64,000 nucleotides of DNA from Termitomyces sp. T153 (GCA_018296165.2 JACKQL020000015.1:372001-436000), one strand, 5' to 3'. Numbered from the stretch's first letter, positions 36,767 through 49,319 are shown. Notes: generated by a model from the letters alone, not told the origin. A program made the numbers and translations.

Positions 36767-38162
36767 ATGGCTTTCTCCTTTGTGGTGTTGTCAACGTTGA
36801 TTGCATCTGCCGCCGCTCAGACTTCTGGATCATTTTCCCTGCTCTCCTACAGTGTCGCCGGGCTTCCTGGTGAGTGATAGTCTATTTCAAACTGCATCAG
36901 GATTTCAATGAACTGTAGATGGCAACCCGAAAGTAAACACTCCTCTAATCTCTTCTCGCCTCGGCCCCTACAACATTGTCAATGTTCAAGAGGATTTTAA
37001 TTACCATGATGCCTTGTACGCCAATGACTCCCATCCATTCCGTACCCCGACATCTGGCATCGCCGGCACTGGATCCGGTCTCAACACCCTCTCTGATTAT
37101 CCTTACTTTGATCTTGACCGTGTCGAATGGTCCTCTTGCAACCCCAACGAGGGTGGCTGCCTTACCGGATTCAGCTTCGCCCGTATTCGAGTCAAAGATG
37201 GGTTTTGGCTTGACCTCTATAATCTTCATGGTGATGCTGGTGACGATGCCGAAGATATTAATGCCCGTGTATCTAACCTTGTCCAGCTTACTTCCTACAT
37301 CCAAAGGGCGTCTACTGGTATGCCCGTCGTGATCATGGGCGACACCAACACTCGTTATACCCACCTAGGCGATCATGAATCTCTTTACAACCTCATTAAC
37401 GGCCTCGGAGTCACTGATGCCTGGATTGACTCCATACGCGGCGGCTCGTTCCCAGCTGAAAATGCAGATCCGTTGGTCTGCGATTTCCCCTTCCCTTCCG
37501 GTACCACACAGACCGAAATGGTAGCTTGTGAGGTTGTTGACAAGATCTTTATTCGCAACGGCAGCACCGTAACATTCGAATCAATTACATTCACCAACGA
37601 GAATGACGCGTTCGTTGATGACGCTGGTGCTCCCCTGAGCGACCACTACCCCATCTCGAGCGTCGTCTCTTGGACACTTTCCTCATCGATCCGTTTTGGC
37701 GACTATATCGGTGGTCCTGGTGGCCATTTCTTCAATGATCTCTCCTCCACTCCCCCTACTGTTCCCCGCATCACCTCTCTGACCATCAGGAGTGCTAGCC
37801 GTGTCGATGGTCTCTCGTACACAGTCGAATATAGATTTGATAATTTCATCGAATCGTTTTCTGTAAGCCGTGGTGGTACAGGTGGCAGTCCCACAACCTT
37901 GGACCTTGAATTGGACGAGTATGTTACTATGATCACAGCATGTGTGGGAACCTACAACGATTCGGACCGTGTCTTTTATGCCAGCTTCACGACCAACTAC
38001 GAAAGGATACTCTTTGGTGGAGCAATTACCAACAACTGCACTACTATTACTGCTCCCACCGATGTCGCCGCCGGTGGTGCTAATTGGAGTCTCGTCGGAT
38101 TCTGGGGTCGCTCTGGAACCGAGTTGGATCGCTTGGGAGCTATCTGGGGAGTTACAGATTAA
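36767..38162 (+). CDS. Secreted EEP phosphodiesterase with jacalin-like lectin domain, copy 2
   Basis: Exons 36767-36869 and 36919-38162, with the intron at the same place as in copy 1 but 49 bp long, give 448 residues. The signal peptide ends 'ASAAAQ'. The EEP residues are conserved: 'NVQEDF', 'YNLHGDAGD', 'GDTNTRY' and 'LSDHYP'. The jacalin part shows 'GGPGGHFFND', 'VSRGGTGGSPTTLDL', 'TNYERILFGG' and 'LVGFWGRSGTELDRLGAIWG'. It differs from copy 1 by many substitutions and small indels, most in the lectin half, so both copies have been maintained as open genes after duplication. It probably acts outside the cell on a phosphodiester substrate that is not known. Confidence 0.85.
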
Positions 38163-39199
38163 GAAGTCAGGTTGTGTCTGATCCTGTAATGTCTCGTATA
38201 AAGACAATGTAGGCATAAGATTTGCACATCTATGTCCAAGCCAAGATACTGATTCACCGTTCATGATACCATGCCATTGCAAGTTCTTCGTCAACTTCAT
38301 TGTCCGATTCTGTCTGTTACCGTAGTTATCGACCCCTGGTACACTAGTACTGCGTTTGTAGCATCATTCTCTGTGCAGAATCGGCAGCTCTATCACAACA
38401 ATACTGGAAGCATCGGATGTATAATTGCGAAGATACATACCATTTCAGGACTTTGGGGTGAGTTAGAACCCTACATGTCCAATTGAATCAAGTCACAATG
38501 GCTTGAAAGATAAAAACGTTTTGATGCATCAAAATTAACGACTGAAGTCGATCCATACGAGTCGCGCGAGAAAGAGCAACGTAAGCTTCTTAGAACTCAT
38601 CAGATTCAATGTACAAAGGCTGGTATTATCTTCTAATTTCACCTTGACCCATCTCAAATGTTCGCCCGGATCCACCTTGACACGGTTCTAGAGTTTGTCC
38701 TGAAATTCGTGTACACTAAGTGCCCAAGATAATATCAATGGAACTGGAACCTATAATCTATGGGCAGTAAATAGTGACATCCAGCAGAATATACGGCTCA
38801 CCTGTTCACTGCGTGCTTCCATTCTTCCCGAGCATTGTTTATCGTGAATTTCTGGGGAATTATGAAGACTTCATTGATGCCCACAAATGGATCGAACATC
38901 GGGCCATGAGATTTCGTTTCCAGGCAGCTCCTGCTTACCATTGTCTTTGTCAGCACCTACGATTGGAGTACACCTAGAAAGTGCTTCTCGTGCTGTCTCA
39001 GATCGCACAATCTGACCAATAGATCCATTTACTAGTTGTATATGAACTAGGTTCCTGGAAAGATTAGTTCGAGGTAGTGCCAAAGCCAAATGAAACCTAC
39101 CTCGAGCAGCATGACTTGCGCGCTAACCTGAAGAACAAAAACATATCATCAAAAAATTATTGCCAACAAGAAGATTCATGGATTCCTCAAACCTTGAAT
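38163..39199. other. Intergenic, no recognisable gene
   Basis: One kilobase of mixed composition with only short frames, none with a motif. The first 150 bases are the 3' flank of EEP copy 2. Confidence 0.4.
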
Positions 39200-40230
39200 T
39201 TATTTCTTTAGGAACAACGCATGACGTTTAAAGAGACGAGCCATTCGTAGCAGACCGACAGGGTCCCCATAGAAATCACATTCAGGAATGTAGTGATCCT
39301 CATGAGTGTGCGACTCTGTTTCGAGGTGCACGAGACGAGATGGATTAGCATTTTCAACCTGATATCTTGTTGAAATGCGCAAAATGTCCAAATATACAAA
39401 ACGATGTGAAAGCACACAATTCTGCTGCTCTCTGGACAAAGCGGAGAAAGCAGATATTGTTTTTTGGTCAAATTGACCAAATCGCATCGCATTGAGCATA
39501 TCGATAAAGTCTATATTGATAGATTTGTAAATTGAACGAGTGGGTAAGATAGAAAGTAGTAGATAGTCAAAATATCCTGATCTTTCTGGCGGAAGACGCG
39601 AGTTAGTATGAAAGGTGTGCCGATACAAGCATCCCAGGAAACGGCATCATGCGAACACAGCGGGTATCGGTGATCCGTCTTGATTATGACCAGGAACAGG
39701 AGGCAGCTGACAGAAATCGCTTGAAAGGATGAGCTACCCGTAAAATCAGCCTGAAAGTCTGAAACCAAAATACGAGGATTCAATCACATACCTGTATTCC
39801 CCCAAAAGGGAGAGCATTATTCCGGATTCCCCTAGCTATGTTTTCCTCGAAATTGTGTGTAAGAACGCTTATCATATGACAATATGACAGCGTACAAGTT
39901 TGTCAAACAAGGAGCCATCAATCATGGAAACTGCAAAAAGGTTTAAGCCAACGCATGCCATCATCATTTTCGAATTATAAGCACCTTCGTCCATGATGAG
40001 GGTTTTTACAGTTTGCCAACGATGACTTATTTCTTTGAACTGCTTGTTACCAAAGAACTTGCCTATGTAACGGTCCGTGTCTTGATCTCCGAGTCCTATC
40101 CCCTCCCACGAACGGAGTGTACTGCCACCAATATTAACAGCTGATATTCCCGTGGACGCAGTAATACCTAGTAGATCGTCTTGTTCCAACAGGGTATCTA
40201 TTATTTCACGCAGCAGTACAGACTTCCACC
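39200..40230 (-). pseudogene. PIF1-type DNA helicase pseudogene, 5'-truncated
   Basis: Reading minus, the first recognisable exon begins in the Walker A region ('WKSVLLREI', with the glycine loop broken by a missing base), then 'ITASTGISAVNIGGSTL' (motif Ia), 'KTLIMDE' (Walker B), an intron-like gap, 'SMIDGSLFDKL', 'DFCQLPPVP', 'WDACIGTPFILTRVFRQKDQ', 'FIDMLNAMRFGQFDQKTI' and 'TRYQVENANPSRL'. A frame shift creates TGA at 39647-39649 between two clear motifs. The intron after 'RQKDQ' starts GA instead of GT. Upstream exons are missing. PIF1 helicases unwind G-quadruplexes and act in mitochondria and at telomeres. This copy cannot encode a working enzyme and is probably a host gene-family relic, since it keeps intron positions. 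Confidence 0.8.
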
Positions 40231-43200
40231 TGATTTGAATCAGCATTTTGCAAACATCTTGCTGATGTATCGGGCCAAACCTGCGGAGCCACTACAGAAG
40301 ACGTTGTGGCCGTTTTTGACTGTCAAGGACCTGCTATTGTTCGGTAGGAAATGTTACCAGTGGTCTCGGAATCTCAAGTGACTCGAGCTCGTCTTCCATA
40401 CGCAGAAAATCTGGCGTTATGTGCGAATTTGCCGGTATTGGACCAGAAGAATCTATGCATATAGACTCCACGCGTAATCAAAAAGGGAACATGACCTGAA
40501 GACTCGCGACCAATTCTATTGGAAAGTAATTTCATGTTGAGGAGGTAAAACTCCCTCGGGATTGAGGACGAGCATCACGTAGAGTAATCTGATCTGTTCA
40601 TCTCAATTGACTGTTACTGACTGGATGGTAGTCCCACCTTACCTGCAAGCCATTGTTCTGCCGGTTTCAAAGGAGAAAAAACTTTGAAGTCTACAGGATA
40701 TTTGTGTGTCTGTGATTGCTAGCACGGTCAGCGTCACTAGTAAGTACGTGTTTTTGCCAGTGAAGGCATAAACCTGTCTTCTACACTACAAAACAAAAAT
40801 GAGCAAGTTGATAGTAATACACCATACGAGATCAAATGATAGACACCTCCCATGTACTAGATATCTTCTCTGCCAACAGCAACCACGTAATATTCGGTGG
40901 GGTCAAAAGCACAGAAAAACCGGAAAGATACGCGTAGTTCCGCGGTCACGCACACGTGCTGTAGCGGCTCGGGTGCTACGGAGTTTGAATGAGCAGAGCT
41001 TTCGTCACCTCTGAGAGCAACAGGTCACAGAGTTGTAACGTGATTTGTTCTAATGGGACTTCAACTGGAAGAAATGCAACACACTTCGTGGTCTCTTACC
41101 ATGCTGACCTTCACTTTGCTTATCAATCACCACTCACGTAGATCGCGTTACTCCTTTGGCTCCGGGGACTTTTCCTATCAGTGAATGCCGTTTGCGAATG
41201 CTATTTCTATTTTCACATTTGAGTCAACAAGGCAAGGACCAAATATACGCTTCAAGCCCTTGCTGCGCTTGTATGAGCCCAGCGCTGAGATGAAGGCAGC
41301 AACTATATATGACCATGATGCAAACAAAGTCAAGATATTCGAAGGAGTCAGAACTTTTCTTATCACAATGATTTGCCGACTCGGAAAATCACGAACTAAG
41401 ATCCCGGATTCTTACCTCCCTGAAACGAAGTTCCACTTGGAGGTTCATTCATCTACGATTTGAAGCGCCGGCCTCCTGAGGCAGTCTGAAACAAGCGAGT
41501 GCATCGGATGGATTTATTGTCATGGCTCGCAAGTCAGTCAATTGTAATACCGGATTGATGACTGATTATCTATAAGTGGAGGAAAAGGCGACATTGTCCG
41601 ATTTTGTATCTAATTGAGTTTTCTACACTCTCTGCGGTACCACTATACATACCCATTCTTACAGTACTAGTGGCCCTGCAAGGTCATCGATCGTAGAGTT
41701 TGGTTTTTCCGATGGTTTTCCCGACATGTGCATGTCCTGGTTCATCGACAACACTGAAATAGTAATCACTTCTCCATTCTTCGAATCCGAAATCAAGTGA
41801 GCTATTTTACACCACGGCCACCACTGTCCTTGTGTCGGCACTCCAGTCAGCGATACTTGTTTTTACGGGAGTCAGAGACTCCTGATGATCTTGTTGACAT
41901 GTGCAGCTACCCCGTTGAAGGCGCCAGGATATGCCATCGCCAGCATCGGACTTATGATCAATTAACTTTGAAGTAGATTTGGCCGGTTGCTTCAAGGCAA
42001 AAATGTCCCTTCGTTCCGATGAGTCCGGGTCCGTTTACCGTCCACGAATTAATATTACCAGTGCAACTCTACCGGATAGACAAACGTGCAGATTGAATCT
42101 TTTCTCGTTACCCTTGGTGTCGATGCTCAGACTGGGTTGATCTCTTGGATTCAATCATCGTCAGCCCTAATGCTTCCATAGTTTGTACGGGGAATGTCGA
42201 GACTGTTACATGACACGTAGTCTCTCGACAAAGTTGGCGTTTCTCAACACCTGCTAAGTTGTCCTTCAATCCAGAAGAGGGTTCCAAATGGTAATATGTA
42301 CCAATACTTTACTTCACATAAAAAGATTTCACTAAAATCAAACCACCTTTAAAAATCAATCATGCACTCAAGATGTAGGGATTAGCTACACCAAAGGTGT
42401 TATAAACCAACCAAACATGGGAGTGAACATTCAGGCTCTCGGGGCGGTCTCAATGGACGCGGGTATGCTTTTAACCATCACACGGATACGTTAATATGGC
42501 CCTCGGTGATGTTACTCGATAGAGCCACACTCCTTCCAAAGTGGCAGTATCAACGTTGCGGTTCCCGACTCTGTTGCTGGTACTGGAGGACTCGAGTATT
42601 TCATTACTAACTACCTCTTATGTGCACTGATTTTCTTTGATTGTTTTCCTTGCAGTGCGGAAAAACTCTGGAGATCGCAGCTCTCCATTTCAAGTATTGT
42701 TACAGCGAATTGAGGACTTCAAGTTGCCGCTACCGTTCCAAACAGGCTGCCACTCTAGAACTTTGGTTTGCATATACCTATCATGACGAAAGCTTTGTCA
42801 CAAGTCTGAACTGATGATTCTACAAGAAATAATGATTGTGTATATCATACTTGAGGGAGTTGCATCAGAGGTTGAATTAGTCTGCTAGTGAGAACGGAGT
42901 TATCCTTAATATGATTATCTTCTTCGCATGACTCTTAGATTGGAATGGATTGGAATGGAGACAGGTGCGGTAGTTTATCCCAACTAGGTATCAAGATCGT
43001 TAAAAGGTATTCAATGCTCATAAATAGTCGAACTTTTCACGAGTTCATTCAATCACGAGATACTTAATCCTATTTGGGTTGAGACGTGGGCTTATGTCGA
43101 AAACCCCATTAATCTTGGCAAACAGAGTCAACTCAAGTCGGAAATAACTTGAATCGTGTTAAAGTTGACGCATAGAATTATGTTAGTACAGGTCGTTTAT

Positions 43201-43429
43201 GCCGCGATAGATAAAAGTATCAATGGATGGAGAAATGCAAAAGATATTGGAAAAGGTAGAGAACATTAGTCATGCTTCAATAATAGCTAAAAAGGAAGAA
43301 AAAGCTGTTATACATTGTAGTGCGTTTGGGGTGTATCCAGTGAGAATAATGCATAATGCAAGCAAGGAATATATATCATTGCCAAAATGTTTCGGCTCAG
43401 GCAGGAGTGGTAGCGAAGGTGAAACGGCA
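40231..43429. other. Long intergenic stretch, no gene assigned
   Basis: This is 3.2 kb with only short frames. A plus stretch at about 41686-41811 reads like protein ('VEFGFSDGFPDMCMSWFID') but stands alone. Another, 41185-41463, is open for 92 codons without a known motif. No transposon signature was found. Small decayed genes are possible. Confidence 0.35.
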
Positions 43430-45731
43430 TTAAGGCTCTCTTGCTTTGATTTTCAACGCGGGGTGTAGTATTTGCTCGTGCAAAGCCTTGCCAGCAGGGA
43501 CCTGGAATAGCTATCTTTAGCAATTGATCGTGAACAAAGATAGAGAAGGCATACCATAGGATACACATGTTCAGTTTTGGAGACGCAGCATTCCATCAAA
43601 ACGGGCTTGTTGTTATTGTACTCCAAGAATTCCTTCATCTTGGCAGGTAGATCCTCCATAGTTTCGCATCTGATGGCGTGGACGCCCATCGCCTGGGCTA
43701 GGCGAACGAAGTCTGGATTAGTCATCTGTGTATGCGAGTAACGACGATCATAGAACAGATCTGAATAATAGAATAAGACATCGAGTCATGACATTGAACA
43801 TCGAAGGGAGGTACCTTGCCATTGAAGAACCATGCCTTGGAACTCATTATTTAGAACGAGCACCTTGACACCGATGTTGTACTGCGAGGCGGTCGCCAAC
43901 TCCATGGCAGTCATGCTGAAGGAGGCATCACCATCGATATCGACGACAGTCTTCTCGGGTGCGGCGACTTTGGCTCCGATGGCGGAGGGCAAACCGAAGC
44001 CCATGGTCTGTAAGCCAAGCTCGTCAACGATCAGGATAAGTACGAGGAGACAAAGTAACATACGCCGAGACCACCAGATGTCACGAGGGTCTGAGGGTGT
44101 CTCCACCTGAAGAACTGTGCGGCCCACATCTGATGCTGACCCACGCCGGTAGAAACGACGATATCTTCCTTGCGATGTGCCGTCTGTTTATCCAGTTCCT
44201 CGATGACTGCCTGGGGCTTCAACTTGTCGCCCTTCGAACCTGGCGTGTAAGTGAAAGGATAGGACTTCTTCCAATGTTGTATATCACGGAACCACTCCTC
44301 ACGTGGCGAGGACTTGATCAGAGGTACCAAAGATGCCAGATTGGTGACGACATCGCCGAGAATGGGAATCGAAGCCTCCACGACCTTGTTGATGTTTTTC
44401 GGCATGATCTCGAAGTGGATAATGCCACCTCGGCCCTGCGCCGCCGCCGCCTTGGCAGCAGGTGCGAATCCATCGAGCTTGCCAGTTACACGATCGTCAA
44501 AGCGGCTACCGAGGGCAATGATGACGTCAGCCTCTTGCATGGCGAAGTTGGCGTACGCGCTGCCATGCATGCCGAGCATGTGGAGGGAACGATGGTCGGT
44601 CTCGTCGAAGGCACCAAGACCCTGTAAGGTAGTGGTTACGGGTATATTGCCCTGCTCCGCGAGCTTTCTTAGCAATTTAGGGCCCATTGGAGAAGAGAGG
44701 ACACCATTGCCAGCGTAGACGATGGGTCGCTGGGCTTGATTTATGAGATTCGCGGCCTCTTCAATCAACTTGGGGTCCACGGGTGGTTCGAGAGATTGAA
44801 GGGGATTCATAGGGAGGCCTAGATGTGCTCCTGGGGTAGTGGCCCTATAGGGCAGGGGGGTACGAAGGATACCAGCTGTGACATCCTTAGGCAGGTCAAC
44901 GAGGACAGGGCCTGGACGTCCAGAGGTGGCAATTTTGAAGGCCTCGTTGATGCGCCGGGGAAGTTCAGCAATATCTTTGACCATGACATTCCATTTTGTA
45001 CAGCTACGCGAAATACCGACAACGTCGGCTTCCTGGAAGGCATCTGAGCCAATAGCGGAGGTTGCTACCTGACCTGTGAATACGACCATGGGGACACCAT
45101 CAGAGAGAGCGTCCTGCATAGGTGTAATGACGTTGGTGGCTCCAGGACCTGATGTTACAAGAACCACACCAGGCTTCCCGGAAACACGAGCGTACCCTTC
45201 GGCCATATGACCTGCACCTTGTTCGTGGCGAGGAAGAACAAAGTTAAAATGTTCAGACTTGTAGATAGCATCGAAAACGGGTAAGATAGCGCCTCCAGGA
45301 TAGCCAAAAATATGTTTGACACCGTGTCGCAGCATCATTTCGTGGAAAATTTCGCCGCCGGACATCCCAACAAAAGTATGGTCTAGAGGAGCACTCGGGT
45401 ATGGGCCAGGTCCAGAAATGTGGTCCGGGAGAGTGACATTCGTGTTACTGGGAGAAGATACCTGCTGGAATCCTGGTGCTGGTGAGGGACGCCTATGAGA
45501 TCGAGGCTCAGCCTGCTATAAATGTATAAGCGATAAAAGTACAACATACACCGGAGGTGCTACAGTAGCATTCTGCACTGTTGAGCGACTGATATTGCGT
45601 GCATGCTCGCGTATACGAAATTTTGCATCGATCATGCATGTGTTCATCCCAACTTTAGTAGATTGTGTTCGAACGAATTGTGTGGTTTTTGGTGCGACAT
45701 TGGCGCGTAGTTTCGCAACAGGCGACGACAT
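43430..45731 (-). CDS. ILV2: Acetolactate synthase catalytic subunit, mitochondrial
   Basis: Five exons (45731-45552, 45515-44064, 44007-43815, 43760-43555, 43501-43430) give 700 residues. The introns are 36, 56, 54 and 53 bp. The first 60 residues are basic, Ser/Thr-rich and poor in acid, as expected for a mitochondrial targeting peptide. Marks are '[13 protein letters not shown]', '[16 protein letters not shown]' with the catalytic Glu, 'VTSGPGATN', the FAD-domain '[10 protein letters not shown]', and the ThDP site '[11 protein letters not shown]...[13 protein letters not shown]'. The C-terminus is '[11 protein letters not shown]'. The enzyme condenses pyruvate with pyruvate or 2-ketobutyrate, the first shared step of valine, leucine and isoleucine synthesis, normally with a regulatory Ilv6 subunit. 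At residue 211 the sequence is '[10 protein letters not shown]', with Ala where yeast Ilv2 has Pro192. Trp near 607 is kept. Confidence 0.95.
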
Positions 45732-47540
45732 CGAAAAGCAATGGAAAACTCAAGAAAAGAAAGCGAGCAAGGGCTCGAATGATGACACGACGAGGTGGGA
45801 GTTAATGAACTAAGTGACTATTCAAGTTTTTTTATTTAAGGCTTTCTGACTCGGCGGTTTGATGCCGGCCGAAGGTCTGGAATGGAATCGGCCGATCATC
45901 CCATTCAGTTTCGGGAAACGCTCTCACGACCCCGAGTGTGCTCAGGCTATATAGGCGCCGCCCCATGCTTGCTGTTGACTGGGTTTCTGGCAACATCACT
46001 TGATCTTTACGAATGTCGTACTTTTTTTTGGATGCCGATGAGCGATGAAACCGATGAACGGCCCCATACAGCATGATATCTACAGATATCTACCGCCTTT
46101 TGCAAGGATCTGGATAATTCTCGTGACTGTATTGCGCACGCGGAACTCAGAATTTTCCGACATGCTCCACTTGACCTTGGCGCTGGAAGGAGGTTCTGGG
46201 CTTAGTATTGACACAGCTACCTTTTGGCGTCGACTCTAGAGAGCTCCTAGAAGCCCCTTCAGGTTGGCCCATGTGTTGACCTCAAACGTTTAATGTTATC
46301 TACCAAATGAGCGAATGCATATTTGACCGGTCTCTTTGTTATCGACAGTGTATGATGTAACAATGACATTGACGCTGGGGAGAAGGTTTTGATTCTAATG
46401 TTGACACTGGCTAGCTCTTGGTGTCGACTCTAAAAAGTTCACTAGAAAAGCCTTTTTAGGTTGGCCCATGTGTGATCAACCTCAAGCGTTTCATGTAATT
46501 CACCAACCTCTTTGTTATCAACGATGTACTGTGTCTATCGTGTCCTATTAATCCACAGACTTTTCTGATGCAACGGGTGAGGAATCGCATGAAATTACAC
46601 GAAAATTTTTCAGCTAGCCCTTTTGGATCTCGTTATAAGGTTGCACACATCCTCTTAGACGTTATTTATAACTGATCCTGTCGCTCTATGTTCGCCCAGG
46701 CAACAAGATCTTTGTATTCTTTGGTCCAGAATTGATCTTCACATGCACATTTTGTGAGCTTCTTTGAGTCTGATGATTCTTTTGGACAAAAAACAGGTCG
46801 ATAGCCGAAAACGTCCAAACGGTATCAGAGCTCTAGAAACACTCCACTACTCACCGATGCCTGCTGTGGCCCTTTCTTCAAATTTTCTGAGTGTGAGCCA
46901 AAAATTGCTGGGTCGATGCCAAGGGAACGCGCGGACTAAGGCTTGCAACCGAATCTGGAAGCGCAAGAAGTGTAGAAGCCAATGTAGAAGAAAAGTACCG
47001 ATATGGCTCACAGTGACCACACCGCTGGCAGGAGCTGACACGAATAGATAGTATGAGCTTCCTGAACTCTACACTTTCCCGACCAGTCGGAAACATCTCC
47101 GCACCCAATACTAACCTTCACGCGCACGTCAGAAAGTTCCTTCACAAAGCATGGCTGACAACACAAAATTGTGCATCCTTTGCTTCGATGTGCCATCCGG
47201 TGCTTCGACTGAGCAAGTGTTTACAAGAATGGTGAAAGGTTTCCAGCCGATGACGACAGACATTGTTGGCAACTTTCCGACCTTCCGAAGACCATTGATT
47301 AGGAACACTCTACAATGACGAGTCCTGCTCTAGGGAGCAGAGAACTATGATCACGACCAGATATTGTTTGCGAAAATGACTTGTCAACCTTTCTGGGCGC
47401 ACCATTGATCAGGAACGTCGTCCACTTACAATAGGTAGAGAAGCTTCTAAATAATCATGACAGGCATTTGCTTCAACATTCACGGAAGAATCTCCATAGA
47501 ATGATGTCTCCTAAGTGATGGGAAGATTTCTTATGTAATG
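45732..47540. other. Intergenic with a diverged direct repeat
   Basis: About 46190-46335 and 46395-46515 are related copies, sharing 'gtcgactcta', 'aggttggcccatgtgt' and 'cctctttgttatc' (first copy 'tctctttgttatc'). No coding region was recognised. The first bases are the ILV2 promoter. Confidence 0.45.
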
Positions 47541-47590
47541 AGCTATGGTCCATGCCAAAGGCATGGGCCTGTAGCTCTTGGTAAGACTCA

Positions 47591-47825
47591 GACTCAACCT
47601 TACTTTGGTTTGGTTAGGTCTTTGATATTCTAAGTCAATACCAAAATCCAGATCCAACCTCACTTTGTTCAGTTAGGTCTTTTATATTCTAAGTCAATGT
47701 TGAGATCCAGACCCAACTCCACTTTGTTTGGTTAGGTCTTTGATATTCAAGTCAATGTTGAGATACAGACCCAACCTCACCTTTTTTGGTTAGGTCTTTG
47801 ATATTCCAACTCAATGTGGAGACCT
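47591..47825. repeat. Four-copy 58-60-bp tandem repeat near Helitron end
   Basis: Units start near 47591, 47651, 47710 and 47768. Each contains 'ggttaggtctttgatattc' or a close variant. One inverted copy of the same segment lies at about 50545-50600, next to the other terminal repeat. It is therefore the subterminal part of the element, amplified only on this side. Confidence 0.85.
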
Positions 47826-47894
47826 TATATCATTATCAATTAAATACTACAATGTCTTGCTATGTACATTAGATGCTGAAAATAATCAATGTTA

Positions 47895-49170
47895 ACAATA
47901 AGAAGTGAATCTACCAAAAATTACACTTACATTTGACAAATATTGAGAATTTCTATAGACAATATTTGCAGTCTTTGTTGATGTATTTTCTGGTGACAAA
48001 ATTGCCTCGATACAATTTCCTGATGTGCACCAAAAAAAGTGTAACATAAAGTTGACTATGTGTCCAAGGAGCATAACAGGAACACCAATCTTCAAAGCCA
48101 GTTTAGCCAAAGGCAAATCACTGGCTCTCAAAGAGTTGAGATATTCCATAAGATATGAAGCAAGGCCATTACCATTTCTGTTATCAGATATGGCAGAGTC
48201 TGCACTTTGCAAGATTTTATCTTCTCCTGAACATCTCTGCAAAACTTCTTAATCAATATTCTCTGTGTCAGAGTTCTTGCCAGAGAGAAGGTCCTATCCA
48301 GGTAACTTTTGAAGATGACCAATATCAAGATCAGTAGAAGAGATTGATCCAGTGATAGAATTGTCATTACAGATCATAGTTTCAAGAAGTTGTACTGTTT
48401 CTCCAAGCCCAATTTTTTTCCAGCACAACATCCAATAACCAAGCTGCATGAGCAATGTTATCAGGGCTATGATGCAATCTCATATTTTGAACCAAGTAAT
48501 GGACTTGGATAGTGATCCCAAAGTCTCCTTCTTTAAAGGAAGCTGCAATCATTTCCTGCCCAAGTCCTCATTGAATAATTGAAAGAGTTTGTTGAAAACC
48601 TCCTCCAAACACTATGGCCACTCTACCAAAGGGAACATTCTTGTCTGGAATGTCTCTGAACCAACAATCAACAGAGTCAATGGCATTTTTGTGTTGCATT
48701 GGGACTTCATCCCAGATGACAACTTTGGTTTGGAGTAAGAGTTGAGATGACTGAGTCCCTCTCTTGATATTGGCAATGAATGTATCCAGAGCAGGAATGG
48801 GGATTTTCAATCTGGAATGAGCAGTTCTACCATTTTCCAGTAGTAAGGCAGCAATCCTAGATGATGCTACACATAATGCCACATCTCCATTGGACTGAAC
48901 AGCAGAAGCCAGAGTATTGCAAACAAAGGTTTTTCCACAACCACCTTCACTGTGAATGACTATCATCTTGCCCCAAGTTATTGTTCACAGAGTTCATAAC
49001 AGCATTGAAGGTCTCCAGTTGTTTGGCATTGAACTTGGCCTTGTTTTCATCTACTGTTTTCTTCAACTTCTCAACATCATAATTGGTTTTTTCTTGCAAA
49101 AGTCTATTTCCTAACACTGTTTGATCAGTATTGAAGTCAACACTCTTTACAAAGACTAATTACCTGGGAT
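47895..49170 (-). pseudogene. Helitron PIF1-like helicase fragment
   Basis: The minus strand holds 'NAKQLETFNAVM' at the start, Walker A 'SEGGCGKTFVCNTL', 'ALLLENGRTAHSRLKIPI', Walker B 'VVIWDEVPMQHKNAIDSVD', 'VFGGGFQQTL', and, in another frame, the C-terminal 'NSLRASDLPLAKLALKIGVPVMLL'. These are the ordered helicase motifs of Helitron Rep-Hel proteins. The protein would unwind DNA in rolling-circle transposition. Frame breaks lie near 48970 and 48560, and a 300-bp middle section is badly decayed. No Rep nuclease motif was seen. Confidence 0.75.
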
Positions 49171-49319
49171 TACATTTCAAACTTGTTAGGACTCTGGCAT
49201 ATTGAGGAATTCTTGAAGAGTTTTGCCAAGATTCCCAAGTTGGGCCATAATCATAAACATCTTGATCAGTAAAGACCTGCCTCTATACTGTTGTATGTTT
49301 TCTAATCTATGTCAATGAT

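Noticed and set aside
43223..43568. Small frames just downstream of ILV2
   Set aside because: They overlap the ILV2 3' end or its last introns and have no independent support.
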